From assembly GCF_010747415.1 (NCBI RefSeq), contig NZ_JAAGNZ010000001.1, positions 3,224,001 to 3,288,000 on the forward strand: DNA of 64,000 nucleotides, given 5' to 3'. The position numbers were made by a program, and so were the translations under genes. Source of the DNA: Spirosoma agri. Lineage in GTDB: Bacteria > Bacteroidota > Bacteroidia > Cytophagales > Spirosomataceae. Shown piece after piece: positions 28,002 to 36,929 of the stretch. Under the pieces are notes generated by a model. It was not told the DNA's origin. It saw only the letters and a list, made by a program, of their open reading frames with translations, and searched no databases. The number at the start of each line of letters is the position of its first letter. Within the stretch, counting starts at the first letter, position 1.

Positions 28002-31000
28002 TTATAGATTGACGTTCAGGCCAAATACGTAGAGTTTGGTCATCGGGAAGTTCTCCGAACCACCCCGCTCCGGGTCGTAGTTTAGTTTGGTGAACGTGAA
28101 CAGATTCTTGCCCGTTACGTACAGCCGAACTCCGCGGATAGCCTTTGGCAATACCTTCACGGGCACGTTGTAGGCCAGGGTAATGTTCCGAATCCGGGCG
28201 AAGGTGCCATCCACGTACCCCAGGGTCGACAGGTATTTCAGCCCCCCGTTTCGGTTGGGCCGTGGATACGCGTTGGTCGGATTTTCGGGCGTCCAGTAGT
28301 CCAGACCGGCCGTACTGTTGCCAACGCCCTGCTGATCGAAACGGGCCGAACGGTCGGAGTTGATCATCTGGCCAATGCGGGCGTAGAGGAATACGTTCAG
28401 ATCGAACCCTTTGAATTTGACGGTATTATCGAAACCACCACTCCACCTGGGACGGGGTGTTCCCAGAATGATCCGGTCGTTGACGGCATCGATCTTGCCA
28501 TCGCCGTTCTGATCTCTGACTTTGATTTCGCCCGGTAGTTGCGTTGGCGACAGTTTTGCGGCTGCTTCCGCTTCGGACGTTTGCCAGATGCCCAGTTTTT
28601 CGTAATCGTAATACACGCTGATCGGCGAACCGACAAACCAGCCATTGCCAATATCGTTGCTACCCGTAACCAGTTCGGTAATCTCTTCCTTATTTTTTGT
28701 GAACGTGACGTTACTGGTCCAGCTCAGGTTTGGCGTCCGGATGTTGGTGCTTCCCAATGTGATCTCAAGGCCCCGGTTGCGCGTTTTGCCGATGTTCTGC
28801 TTTACCGTCGTTACGCCGGTCGTTGGCGGCAGACCCCGATCCAGTAACAGATCCTGCGTGCGGGTATCGTAGTAATCGACGGACGTATTGATCCGACCGT
28901 TGAACAAGCCAAAATCGAGCCCTATATTCTTCGTGTACGACAACTCCCAACCCAGGGCCGCGTTGCCCACGTTCCGGGAAAACGTGTAGGCGGGGGCGGC
29001 TGCTTCGTCGTAGCCAAAGGCGATCCGGGTCAGCGTTGTCTGGGTCGCGTAGGGGCCCGATGGGTCATTGCCCGCCACCCCGTAGCTGGCTCGTAGTTTC
29101 AGATCACTTAGCCCTTTGACATTCTGCATAAACTTCTCTTCGATAACGCGCCACGCCAGAGCCGCCGACGGGAAGAACGTCCATTTATTGCCCACGGCTA
29201 GCTTCGACGAACCGTCTTCGCGAGCCGTTACCGTTAACAGATACCGATCGCGGAAGGCGTAATTCAACCGACCGGCAAAGGACACCAGATTGTTCTGCGA
29301 GTAGGCCGAATTGATCTTGATTTCCTCGGTGGCGCTGCCGATGGAGTAAAACAGCTGCGACGGCAGTAACTGGTTGACACCCGACGCCGATGCATTGTCG
29401 GATGAATTGCTCAGGTAGCTGGCAATCCCGGTCAGCGTCAGGGCGTGCTGACCAATGGTTCGCTGGTAGGTGACTACGTTTTCCCAGTTAAGGCTCCGTC
29501 CACTGCTGGTGTTATAGGTCGCCAGCGATTTGCCGGTGAGTGACCGGTCGATGGATTTCGGCGATGAGTACGCGCCATCCCGTACAGAAGCCAGATTAAC
29601 ACCCAGCGTGCTCCGGATCATCAGGCCTTTCAGGGGTGTTAATTCCAGGTAGCCGTTCGTCAATACGCGGGTCGTCAACACGGTGTTATTGAATACATTC
29701 GGCTGCTCGTCGGAGAGTGGGTTCGCCGTTTGACCATCCAGCATGATGTAGTTAAAATTACCGTTGGCATCATACAGCGAACCGAGCGGGCTGATTTTGT
29801 TGGCCTGGTTCAGCGGATCTCTCCGCACGCTCTGGTTATAATACGTAAGCTGACTTTGCAGGCCGATTTTCATCCAGTCGTTGATCGTAAAATCGACATT
29901 GAGTCGTCCCGTATAGCGTTTCAGTTCATCCAGTTTCAGAATGCCTTTCTCATTAAAATAATCGACCGATACATATGACTTCAACCGATCGGTGCCGGCC
30001 CGAATACCAACCTGGTAATCCTGTTGCAGGCCATTGTGAATGAGCGCATCCTGAAAGTCGGTCCAGACGCCTTTCTGTAAGGCGTCGTATTCCGCCACGT
30101 TCGTAAAGATAGCTGCGTCATCGGCTGGACTTTTCCAGACACCACCCGCTCGCCAGGCTTCCCGTTTGAAATCCCGGAACGCGTTAATGTCCATCGCTTT
30201 CGGATACATCGTTGCCTGCGAAATACCGGAGTACGCATTGAAGGAGATATCCGGCTTGCCCGAACGACCTTTTTTCGTGGTGATCAGAATAACCCCGTTC
30301 GACCCGCGCGACCCGTAGATCGCGGTCGATGAGGCATCTTTCAACACATCCATCGTTTCAATATCGTTGGAATTGATATCCTCCAGATTGTTATACTGAA
30401 TGCCATCCACGATGATCAGCGGGGAGTTGTTACCGCCAATGGAGCGATTACCGCGAATCGAGATGTTCACGCGGGCACCCGCCTGGCCGCTGCTTCGGGT
30501 AATATCGGCACCGGCAATTTTGCCCTGAGCCGCTTCCAGCACGTTGGCCGTCGGCACTTCCTTTAGTTGCTCACCTTTGAGTTGAACAACGGAGCCGGTC
30601 AGGTCTTTTTTCCGAACAGCGCCGTATCCGATCACTACCACTTCTTCCAGTGCGGAAACGTCGGGGACCATCGACACGTTGATACTCGACTGACTGCTTA
30701 CGGGTACGTCCTGACTCTGGTAGCCGACAAACGAAAACGTCAGCACGACGCCATTGCCATCCGGTATCGTTAGTTTAAATTGCCCATTCGCGTCCGTTGT
30801 CGAACCGCGATTCGATCCTTTCACAACAACACTAACACCCGGCAATCCTGCTTTTTTCTCGTCGGTTACCGTACCCGATACCGCCCGGTCAGCGGCTTCG
30901 CTCCCTACGCCGATACTGGTGTGTGAGTCGGAATCGGCTTCCAGCACAATTTGTCCGCCGACCAGTCGATACGTTAGTTTCAGCGGTTTAAGCAGCTCGT

Positions 31001-31319
31001 TCAGGGCTTCGTTCAGGCGTTTCTCCGTAACGGCAATCGTGATGGGCTGATTGACGTTGATCGACTTCGAGCTGTAGACAAAGCGGGCAGCCGTTTGCTG
31101 TTCAATTTGGGACAGTACCGTCCGGAGTCGCTGGTTGTCGACTTTGAGCGTAACGGTTCGGTTCATCAATTCCTGCCCATGCCCATCGAAGGCGAACGAA
31201 AAACTCGTACAGGCTACCAGCAGAAAAAGTGGGGCAAGCGATCGATTCATGAGCCGCATCAGCCAATTAGCCGGGCGGCCCGGCGAGTAGCCTGCACATA
31301 CAGGTTCTCTTTTTTTCAT
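28002..31319 (-). CDS. susC: SusC/RagA TonB-dependent transporter with STN signalling domain
   Basis: 1105 residues. After a signal peptide (around residues 20-50) come an STN domain (about 55-115, VTLKVDNQRLRTVLSQIEQQ), a carboxypeptidase-like beta-sandwich (about 128-215, VSGTVTDEKKAGLPGVSVVVKGSNRG), the plug (IGYGAVRKKDLTGSV; SRGSNGVILITTKKG) and a 22-strand barrel ending FGLNVNL. The extra STN domain is what TonB-dependent transducers use to touch a FecR anti-sigma; the fecR and sigma genes lie directly upstream, so substrate binding probably induces this locus. Confidence 0.95.
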   Translation of the reverse strand: MKKREPVCAGYSPGRPANWLMRLMNRSLAPLFLLVACTSFSFAFDGHGQELMNRTVTLKVDNQRLRTVLSQIEQQTAARFVYSSKSINVNQPITIAVTEKRLNEALNELLKPLKLTYRLVGGQIVLEADSDSHTSIGVGSEAADRAVSGTVTDEKKAGLPGVSVVVKGSNRGSTTDANGQFKLTIPDGNGVVLTFSFVGYQSQDVPVSSQSSINVSMVPDVSALEEVVVIGYGAVRKKDLTGSVVQLKGEQLKEVPTANVLEAAQGKIAGADITRSSGQAGARVNISIRGNRSIGGNNSPLIIVDGIQYNNLEDINSNDIETMDVLKDASSTAIYGSRGSNGVILITTKKGRSGKPDISFNAYSGISQATMYPKAMDINAFRDFKREAWRAGGVWKSPADDAAIFTNVAEYDALQKGVWTDFQDALIHNGLQQDYQVGIRAGTDRLKSYVSVDYFNEKGILKLDELKRYTGRLNVDFTINDWMKIGLQSQLTYYNQSVRRDPLNQANKISPLGSLYDANGNFNYIMLDGQTANPLSDEQPNVFNNTVLTTRVLTNGYLELTPLKGLMIRSTLGVNLASVRDGAYSSPKSIDRSLTGKSLATYNTSSGRSLNWENVVTYQRTIGQHALTLTGIASYLSNSSDNASASGVNQLLPSQLFYSIGSATEEIKINSAYSQNNLVSFAGRLNYAFRDRYLLTVTAREDGSSKLAVGNKWTFFPSAALAWRVIEEKFMQNVKGLSDLKLRASYGVAGNDPSGPYATQTTLTRIAFGYDEAAAPAYTFSRNVGNAALGWELSYTKNIGLDFGLFNGRINTSVDYYDTRTQDLLLDRGLPPTTGVTTVKQNIGKTRNRGLEITLGSTNIRTPNLSWTSNVTFTKNKEEITELVTGSNDIGNGWFVGSPISVYYDYEKLGIWQTSEAEAAAKLSPTQLPGEIKVRDQNGDGKIDAVNDRIILGTPRPRWSGGFDNTVKFKGFDLNVFLYARIGQMINSDRSARFDQQGVGNSTAGLDYWTPENPTNAYPRPNRNGGLKYLSTLGYVDGTFARIRNITLAYNVPVKVLPKAIRGVRLYVTGKNLFTFTKLNYDPERGGSENFPMTKLYVFGLNVNL

Positions 31320-31532
31320 ACCTTTAAGGGTTTTGTTAGATGGTCAATCGACAAAATAATCCGGTTTATCGGCGCACGATTCGCAGTCGGTCCGATAAGA
31401 GCTGGAGTAAATCAGCGCTGGTTCATGTTGGTCGCATGGCCAGCGTTTTTTAAAAAACGGGTGAATTGAAAACAGTCAGGTCATAGGCTAGCGGGGTAAG
31501 AGGATCGTTAAAACAGACGGGTACTAAATCGG

Positions 31533-32561
31533 TTACTGCACACATCCTTTTCCACTGATCAGGATTGTGGTTCCATGCACTTCGTAGGTAGATCGTAACG
31601 CTGCGCAGATAATATCCAGTTGTGTGTAAAGTGGCTGACTGGTCAGATTCGCCGTAAGCGGACAGTTTTTCTGCTGCTCGTTGTCAACGTCAATCTTGAT
31701 TCCATACGCCTGTTCGAGCGTTTTCAGCACCTCGGCCAAGGGTGCATCATCGAACTGAAACGTCAATGGTGTCTGGTCACGAACGGCGGGCTGAATGAGT
31801 TGGGGTGCGTCGACAAGTCCCGTGACGAAGTGTTCCTCCTTACTGAAAAACGTGGCCATCTGATTGGGACTGAGCACCACCCCGTTGGGTGAGGATTGCT
31901 TCTCCTTCCCCCCTCCCTCTTTATAGACCGTAACGCGACCCGTAACGACCTCCACCCGTATTTGCCTATCAGCCAGTTGTGTTCGAACGAAGAAGCTTGT
32001 CCCTAACACCTTGGTCACAACCTTGTCGGTGTGGACATAGAACGGGCGGGACGACATCTTTTGAATCGAAAAAAACGCATCGCCCGTTAAATACACCGTT
32101 CGCTTTTCTGGGGCAAAGTGGTTAGGGAACCGAAGTGAACTGTGAGCCGCCAGCTGCACGGTACTCCCGTCTTCCAGGCGTATGACCAGGGGCTTGCCCG
32201 AAGGGTTCGATCGCTCGGTCCAGTCCGTTTGCGTATCGGCCGAGAGTGACTGCATAACTAGTAGATCAACAGGTGGCTTCACGTAAAACCAAATGCCGAC
32301 CAGAAGAAGTGATGCTGCAATGCCAATCCACCGGTAGCTACGGGTTCGGATCGGAATAACCGGCGTTTCATCGGTCTCCATTTTTTGCTGGATCTGGTTC
32401 CAGAGACGGCCTTCTAATTCAGCCGGATCAAGTTCCTGCCTCGATTCACCCGTTTCCGTTTCCAGTAAGCCGTACCAATGTTCGACAAATTGCTTTTCCT
32501 GGGGGGTACATTCACCGCGTAGATACTTTTGTAAAAGTTGCCCAAATTTCTTCCGGCTCAT
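31533..32561 (-). CDS. fecR: FecR family anti-sigma factor
   Basis: 342 residues: cytoplasmic N-terminal part (1-77), one membrane helix (about 78-95, WIGIAASLLLVGIWFYV), a periplasmic FecR domain (ERSNPSGKPLVIRLEDGSTVQLAAHSSL split over 130-160; VYLTGDAFFSI) and a C-terminal DUF4974/STN-like domain (FQFDDAPLAEVLKTLEQAYG). It holds the ECF sigma factor encoded just upstream until the STN domain of SusC signals. About 165 bp separate it from the sigma gene and 213 bp from susC. Confidence 0.93.
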   Translation of the reverse strand: MSRKKFGQLLQKYLRGECTPQEKQFVEHWYGLLETETGESRQELDPAELEGRLWNQIQQKMETDETPVIPIRTRSYRWIGIAASLLLVGIWFYVKPPVDLLVMQSLSADTQTDWTERSNPSGKPLVIRLEDGSTVQLAAHSSLRFPNHFAPEKRTVYLTGDAFFSIQKMSSRPFYVHTDKVVTKVLGTSFFVRTQLADRQIRVEVVTGRVTVYKEGGGKEKQSSPNGVVLSPNQMATFFSKEEHFVTGLVDAPQLIQPAVRDQTPLTFQFDDAPLAEVLKTLEQAYGIKIDVDNEQQKNCPLTANLTSQPLYTQLDIICAALRSTYEVHGTTILISGKGCVQ

Positions 32562-32727
32562 GACCTGTAGTCCTAGTTTCTACCAGGTAAGTCAACGAAG
32601 TGGGCCGGGTGCCGCAAATAGTTTTATTGGATAGTCAAAAAATACAATATAATAACCCAAAAAGATAGCTATTCCCCGAAAAAATTATAGTATATATTGA
32701 TATGGTTTGATGCTCAGCGAGGCTTCC

Positions 32728-33306
32728 TCACAGAAAAAGATTCATAAACAGGCCGGCCAGCAGGTAATCACGGAGGTAATGACGAAGGGTTTTGATCGCC
32801 TGGCTGATGTGGTATTCGACCGTCCGCTCCGGAACGTTCAACTGGGACGAGATTTCTTTGACGGTCTGGCATTCCAGCCGATTCAGGCGAAATATCTGGC
32901 GGGTCTTCTCGGGTAACTCATTCAGATGTTGCTCTACAGCGTTGATCAATTCGTCCAGGTCCAGTTGCTCGTCCGTGATGAACGACGCTTCGGTGTAGGC
33001 AGCAAACGCATGACCGGCGTATTTTTCCTGAACCAGCGTCGCTTTGTAGTGATTGATAATGGCATAGCGGACAGCCGTGGTCAGATAGGCATCCAATCGA
33101 TCGATTCGCAGTGATTCCCGGCGTTCCCACAAGCGCAGGAAAATGTCCTGAACGAGCTCTTCTACAGACGCAAGGTCCTGAACCTTATGCCGGGCGATGC
33201 TGTACAGTTTTTTCCAATATCGCTGGTAAATTTCCCGAAAAGCACGTTGATCTCCGTTCCTGAGGTAGATGACCAATAATTCGTCGGGTAGCGATTTGTA
33301 ATTCAC
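32728..33306 (-). CDS. ECF RNA polymerase sigma factor of the pectin locus
   Basis: 192 residues, starting at GTG 33306 (no ATG in a suitable place). Region 2 (about 10-80, YQRYWKKLYSIARHKV, VEELVQDIFLRLWERRESL) and region 4 (about 125-180, LPEKTRQIFRLNRLECQTVKEIS split by the linker, VPERTVEYHISQAIKTLRHYL) are both intact. Paired with FecR and an STN-bearing SusC, it should direct transcription of susC and the genes behind it. A LacI-type operator candidate sits about 190 bp upstream of its start. Confidence 0.92.
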   Translation of the reverse strand: MNYKSLPDELLVIYLRNGDQRAFREIYQRYWKKLYSIARHKVQDLASVEELVQDIFLRLWERRESLRIDRLDAYLTTAVRYAIINHYKATLVQEKYAGHAFAAYTEASFITDEQLDLDELINAVEQHLNELPEKTRQIFRLNRLECQTVKEISSQLNVPERTVEYHISQAIKTLRHYLRDYLLAGLFMNLFL

Positions 33307-33684
33307 AGCAGTAGAAGAAAAGAGGATGCCTAGATCAATTATATTCCTGGAATGGCACTTGAGAACGGTGTACTACTACCTTTTGTACTTTAGCAACAAA
33401 TTGGTTGCTTCTCTATTGTTGGTAAACTAGTCTTGTGTCTATTAATATCGACCTATTTATTAAACTTAACAAACATTTTATTGGTTTTTTTCTTTGCAAT
33501 CGTTACCGGGAACGTTGCCGACGATTCGATTGGATCGTTTTCAGTCTGCTATTGGGCCAAGCATCTACGAGAATATAGATTAAACACTGGCACGCAGTCC
33601 TGCTTTTTTGTTGTATTTTTTCAATATGCAATTTACCTTAACGCTTGATTCGTTGCGCTACGTTGATGGCACGTAGGACAGGGG
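33307..33684. other. Intergenic region with operator between sigma gene and LacI gene
   Basis: About 380 AT-rich bases containing the promoter of the sigma gene (minus strand) and the operator candidate at 33496-33519. TATAATTG on the minus strand (33343-33336) is a possible -7 element. A 71-codon frame on the plus strand at 33433 is rich in phenylalanine and lacks coding character. Confidence 0.45.
33496..33519 (+). promoter_or_regulatory. LacI-type operator candidate, site 2
   Basis: Core ATCGTTACCGGGAACGTT with the same GCA and GCC flanks as site 1 at 12576-12599; 22 of 24 positions agree. It lies upstream of the ECF sigma gene and just beyond the 3' end of the second LacI gene. Confidence 0.7.
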
Positions 33685-34719
33685 TTAGCCATCTTTCCGA
33701 ATCAGCCCGACTGATTGCGTTGAGGCCCGGATCACTAATTCGCTTTCCAGATTCACCTGGGTTGTAGTGCCAGTTTTCTGAATGGTATCCACTAAAATTC
33801 TCGTCGCCAGTTGACCCATTTCCAGTAAAGGCTGGCGAATATAGGTTAGGGGCGTATGGAACAGATCGTAAGCCTCAGCCTGGTCAAAACCAAGGACCGC
33901 TACGTCGTCCGGCACCCGTATCGATAGCGCATTGAGTTGTTTTAATCCATAGAGTGCCAGCGAATTCGACGCGAACAGAATCGCATCGACGGGTTGTGCC
34001 CCGCCCATCAGGGACCGGATGGCTTTGGCCATTTCCGTTTTGACCGTAGCCGGTTCGAGTTCTTTCAACCAACTTTTGACGAATGGGATGTCATTTTCCT
34101 GAAGCGCAGCCCGGTAACCCCGTTTGCGCTCGTTGATGTGAAACAGCTTTGTTTTGAAGCTGACCATACCGATCCGACGAAAACCGGAATCGACAAGATG
34201 CTGCACCCCTTCATAAATCGACTGGAAATTGTCTAGTGCGACATAATTGGTTTTTACGTCAGGGAAGTAGCGGTCGATCAGCACAAACGGTGTGCGCTGC
34301 TGCAAGGCGATGAGTTGCCGCTCCGCCCCTTCCGGCGCGGCAATGATCAACCCGTCGACCTGCCGGTTTAGTAGCGTATTGATTAGCTTTTCCAGTTTTT
34401 GCGGGTTCTCGTCGGAGCTGCCAAAGAGCACGGTGTACGCCTGTTTGTCCGCTTCGTCTTCGATAATACGCGCCACTGATGAGGAAAACGGATTCGATAT
34501 ATCGGCGACGATCAGACCAATTGTCGCGCTTTTATTCGTCTTCAGACTTTTAGCGATCTGGTTGGGCTGATAATTCAGTTGCTTGGCCACCTCCCGTATT
34601 TTTTGGGCTACCTCTTTACTGATCCGATTTTCTTTTTGATTATTCAGCACGTACGAAACCAGGGTTGTCGAAACGCCTACAACCTGCGCTATATCCTTCA
34701 GTGATGTCTTTTTTATCAT
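33685..34719 (-). CDS. LacI family regulator
   Basis: 344 residues: helix-turn-helix SLKDIAQVVGVSTTLVSYVLN, hinge LNYQPNQIAKSLKTNKS, then the effector domain with LIVADISNPFSS and DDVAVLGFDQAEAYDLFHTPLTYIRQPLLEMG. It lies directly upstream (in transcription) of the pectin sigma-FecR-Sus locus on the same strand and so is a candidate second regulator of pectin use. It is not a recent copy of the LacI protein at 11459. Which of the two binds the shared 24-bp site is open. Confidence 0.88.
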   Translation of the reverse strand: MIKKTSLKDIAQVVGVSTTLVSYVLNNQKENRISKEVAQKIREVAKQLNYQPNQIAKSLKTNKSATIGLIVADISNPFSSSVARIIEDEADKQAYTVLFGSSDENPQKLEKLINTLLNRQVDGLIIAAPEGAERQLIALQQRTPFVLIDRYFPDVKTNYVALDNFQSIYEGVQHLVDSGFRRIGMVSFKTKLFHINERKRGYRAALQENDIPFVKSWLKELEPATVKTEMAKAIRSLMGGAQPVDAILFASNSLALYGLKQLNALSIRVPDDVAVLGFDQAEAYDLFHTPLTYIRQPLLEMGQLATRILVDTIQKTGTTTQVNLESELVIRASTQSVGLIRKDG

Positions 34720-35073
34720 ACCGGCACAAACATAGAAAAAGTCAATAATATAACCAATCGTTCAAATAATCGCGCTGTGCTAAATCGATTGAACAACGGA
34801 AATTTGTCTCAGAAAATCAATAAAATTGTAAAATTTGTTGTACTATTTTTATAAACTTAGCACAATTTAAAAAGGAATATAGGCTAAATGAGGCCATTTT
34901 GTTGAAACGTTTAAACCAAATTAATCATATCGGCGTTCTTTTCTCGAAGCGCTTGCCAAGGTGAGCAAGAGGTTTATCGAAGCTGTCCCTTTAGCGGAGG
35001 GCATCGATTTTTTAACGAGCTACGTTGCTCGGCAGGCGGCTCGCGCAACCTGTTTAACGAACAATTATCTACC
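34720..35073. other. AT-rich intergenic region
   Basis: About 350 bases upstream of both the LacI gene (minus) and the gene at 35074 (plus). Very AT-rich at 34780-34900; CGAGC-TACGTT-GCTCG forms a small hairpin near 35017. No gene recognised. Confidence 0.35.
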
Positions 35074-35445
35074 ATGGAACTGACACATAATTATAAGCAA
35101 CAGGCGACTTTCACCCGCCTTCGCACCCAGTATAAACACATTTTAGGCTCATTCATTAGCCAGCATTCGGAGGTGTTCGAAGCACTATCCCGGGGCGGAA
35201 CTCCTCATGGTGGCAACTGGCTCCCAACGAACCGGCCCGAAACAACGACCAAATCCGTTGATTCGATTCGGGAAAAGATGGCGGCCGTACAGCAGCAGCT
35301 TGATGTGTTGACCCGCCAGCTCACGCGGCTCAGCAACGAAATGGGCGAACTGGAACGCGCATCGAAAAATCGTATGCCTACGCCAATAGCGGGCGAATCA
35401 AGTGAGATCGGCATCAACCGATTCCGGGCTACACCCGTAAACTAA
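35074..35445 (+). CDS. Small coiled-coil protein of unknown function
   Basis: 123 residues, no signal peptide. A central heptad-like stretch (about 72-97: REKMAAVQQQLDVLTRQL and following) predicts a coiled coil; the ends are polar and rich in Ser, Thr and Pro. No family recognised. It ends before a GC-rich hairpin (35458-35483) and is probably monocistronic. Confidence 0.55.
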   Translation: MELTHNYKQQATFTRLRTQYKHILGSFISQHSEVFEALSRGGTPHGGNWLPTNRPETTTKSVDSIREKMAAVQQQLDVLTRQLTRLSNEMGELERASKNRMPTPIAGESSEIGINRFRATPVN

Positions 35446-35457
35446 TCATCAACAAAA

Positions 35458-35483
35458 GCCTCGCCAGACTAGTCAGGCGAGGC
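35458..35483 (+). terminator. Hairpin after 35074 gene
   Basis: GCCTCGCC and GGCGAGGC arms with an inner GACTAGTC palindrome; 12 nt after the stop. Only a short T-poor tail follows. Confidence 0.55.
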
Positions 35484-35500
35484 ATTAACTCCTTTACGCA

Positions 35501-35812
35501 ATGAAACGGTACTCAGTAATTTATCTGCTCAGAGAGCAATACCAACACGTTGGCAGCGCCACGCTTTCGGAAGCAAAGACTGTCTTACAAAAACTATCGA
35601 CCGATAAACGTCGGATTCCCATTGGCATCTATGATGCGAAAACCGAGTTATTCGAGTGGGAACCTAATCGCCAGCACGAATTGAACAACGCCAGTATCAG
35701 CGAGCAGGGCAATCGGGGTCACCACATCATTACCATTGCGGAGGCACTGCGCCGTCGTGACTCGGGCTGGCACCCGGCTGACGGTTTTCAACGACCGAGT
35801 TTTTTTGCTTAA
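35501..35812 (+). CDS. Small protein of unknown function
   Basis: 103 residues, soluble. The N-terminus (KRYSVIYLLREQYQHVGSATLSEAKTVLQ split by polar residues) looks like a beta-alpha unit, as in small Bacteroidota proteins with a WYL-like or GIY-type beta start, but there is no diagnostic motif. A classical terminator follows at 35854. Confidence 0.55.
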   Translation: MKRYSVIYLLREQYQHVGSATLSEAKTVLQKLSTDKRRIPIGIYDAKTELFEWEPNRQHELNNASISEQGNRGHHIITIAEALRRRDSGWHPADGFQRPSFFA

Positions 35813-35853
35813 TACCGGTTGGCCGTATTACTGGCTTTGTTTACAACTGACAG

Positions 35854-35885
35854 AAAGCAGGCAGGCTAACTCCCTGTCTGCTTTT
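35854..35885 (+). terminator. Rho-independent terminator
   Basis: AAAGCAGGCAGG pairs with CCTGTCTGCTTT (one G-T pair) around a 7-nt loop and runs into TTTT. It ends the 35501 transcript and insulates the SemiSWEET gene. Confidence 0.75.
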
Positions 35886-35916
35886 ATAATGACTTTTTTC
35901 CGCTAAACCCGTTCGT

Positions 35917-36183
35917 ATGAAAGCGTTTGAGATTCTTGGCTTAATAGCGACAGTCTTTACAACCGGGGCCTACCTTCCACAGGCGTACAAAATCATCAAA
36001 ACGAAATCGACGCATAGTTTGTCCACGCCAACGTACACGATGATCGTGATTGGCAGCGCGTTATGGGTTGTGTATGCCTACGATCGTCAGGATGTGCCGG
36101 TTATTCTGGCAAATGGGATCACGGGGCTTTTGAGCGCGGCAATCCTGTTCATAAAGCTGACCGCCCGATCGAAAATGCACTAA
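35917..36183 (+). CDS. SemiSWEET sugar transporter (PQ-loop)
   Basis: 88 residues with three membrane helices (about 4-24, 37-55, 61-82), one half of a SWEET transporter. The PQ motif is at P21-Q22 in GAYLPQAYKIIKTKSTHSLS. SemiSWEETs work as dimers and allow sugar to diffuse across the cytoplasmic membrane. Monocistronic by context; no sugar genes adjoin it. Confidence 0.88.
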   Translation: MKAFEILGLIATVFTTGAYLPQAYKIIKTKSTHSLSTPTYTMIVIGSALWVVYAYDRQDVPVILANGITGLLSAAILFIKLTARSKMH

Positions 36184-36587
36184 GACTACTTTCGGTATAA
36201 ACCTGACCTGGGAGCCGGTGGAACGGTATCCTGCTAGGCATTGATCCACAGCTTCCGATCACCGACCAGCCACCAACGAAACCGTCCAGCGAACTGATAC
36301 GCTGGCCGGTTTGCCCATACTTTTTATTCCACTCAGGTTTAGATCAACTCCACTGGCCCAGTTCTCACTGGGCCAGAAATGATCAATCGGTAGTGCCAGT
36401 GCGCGAAAGAATTGGCGATAGAAGCCGTACAGATCAAGACCAATCTAGTTTGCGGCTATAATGCGGGGTCGCGGTATAAGTCTGAAAACCATGTCCGGCT
36501 GACGAAAATCAGTCCGAGGCCTAACATTCGTCACGGTTGCCAACAGCGGAATGAGCCACCTTTGCAGCCATCAACCGGCTTGTTATC
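36184..36587. other. Intergenic region with hairpin and possible gene remnant
   Basis: About 400 bases. A 9-bp perfect hairpin, CTGGCCCAG / CTGGGCCAG, lies at 36353-36376. On the minus strand about 60 codons (near 36449 down to 36270) read like a protein end (DLYGFYRQFFRAL, WTVSLVAGR, stop) but have no start and a stop just upstream, so a decayed gene is possible. Confidence 0.35.
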
Positions 36588-36929
36588 ATGGGACTCTATT
36601 CTTCATCACTGCGATCAGCATCTCTACCACCGATGTTATTGGTGTTCATTCCTGCTGAATCGAACCAACATGCTGATATAGAGCAGGTTTTGTTCAAAGC
36701 CCGCTCTGCACTGCCCCCCAGTGTACGCATCCTACGCATTCGTGAAGTAGCCTACCCAGCTATAGTCCGGAGTTTTTGTTTTACCTCATTACCCGCTTTC
36801 AGTCTACTTCAGCAGGGTCTTGAAATGTGGCGATACTCAGGCCCAATCGATATTCCTGATCTTGTCTTTCAACTAGGCAATCACCTGAATGCAATCGCCC
36901 AACAGAACCAATTAGCTCCGCCAGCATGA
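36588..36929 (+). CDS. Thioredoxin-like protein without CxxC
   Basis: 113 residues (the ATG at 36633, MLLVFIPAES, is an alternative start). The order beta (MLLVFIP), helix, beta (SVRILRI), then a loop with a cis-Pro-like TSLPAFSLLQQG and strand EMWRYSGPI, fits the thioredoxin fold, but the redox CxxC after the first strand is missing (PAES). It may bind rather than reduce a partner. Its TGA overlaps the next ATG by four bases. Confidence 0.55.
   Translation: MGLYSSSLRSASLPPMLLVFIPAESNQHADIEQVLFKARSALPPSVRILRIREVAYPAIVRSFCFTSLPAFSLLQQGLEMWRYSGPIDIPDLVFQLGNHLNAIAQQNQLAPPA

Noticed and set aside
31421..31457. CGCTGG...CCAGCG stem with T-run between fecR and susC
   Set aside because: The T-run follows on the plus strand, where no gene needs ending; arms of only six bases with an 18-nt loop.
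33433..33648. 71-codon plus-strand frame in the sigma/LacI intergenic region
   Set aside because: Composition follows AT-rich non-coding DNA, no ribosome site, and it covers the operator; no protein features beyond hydrophobic residues from T-rich sequence.
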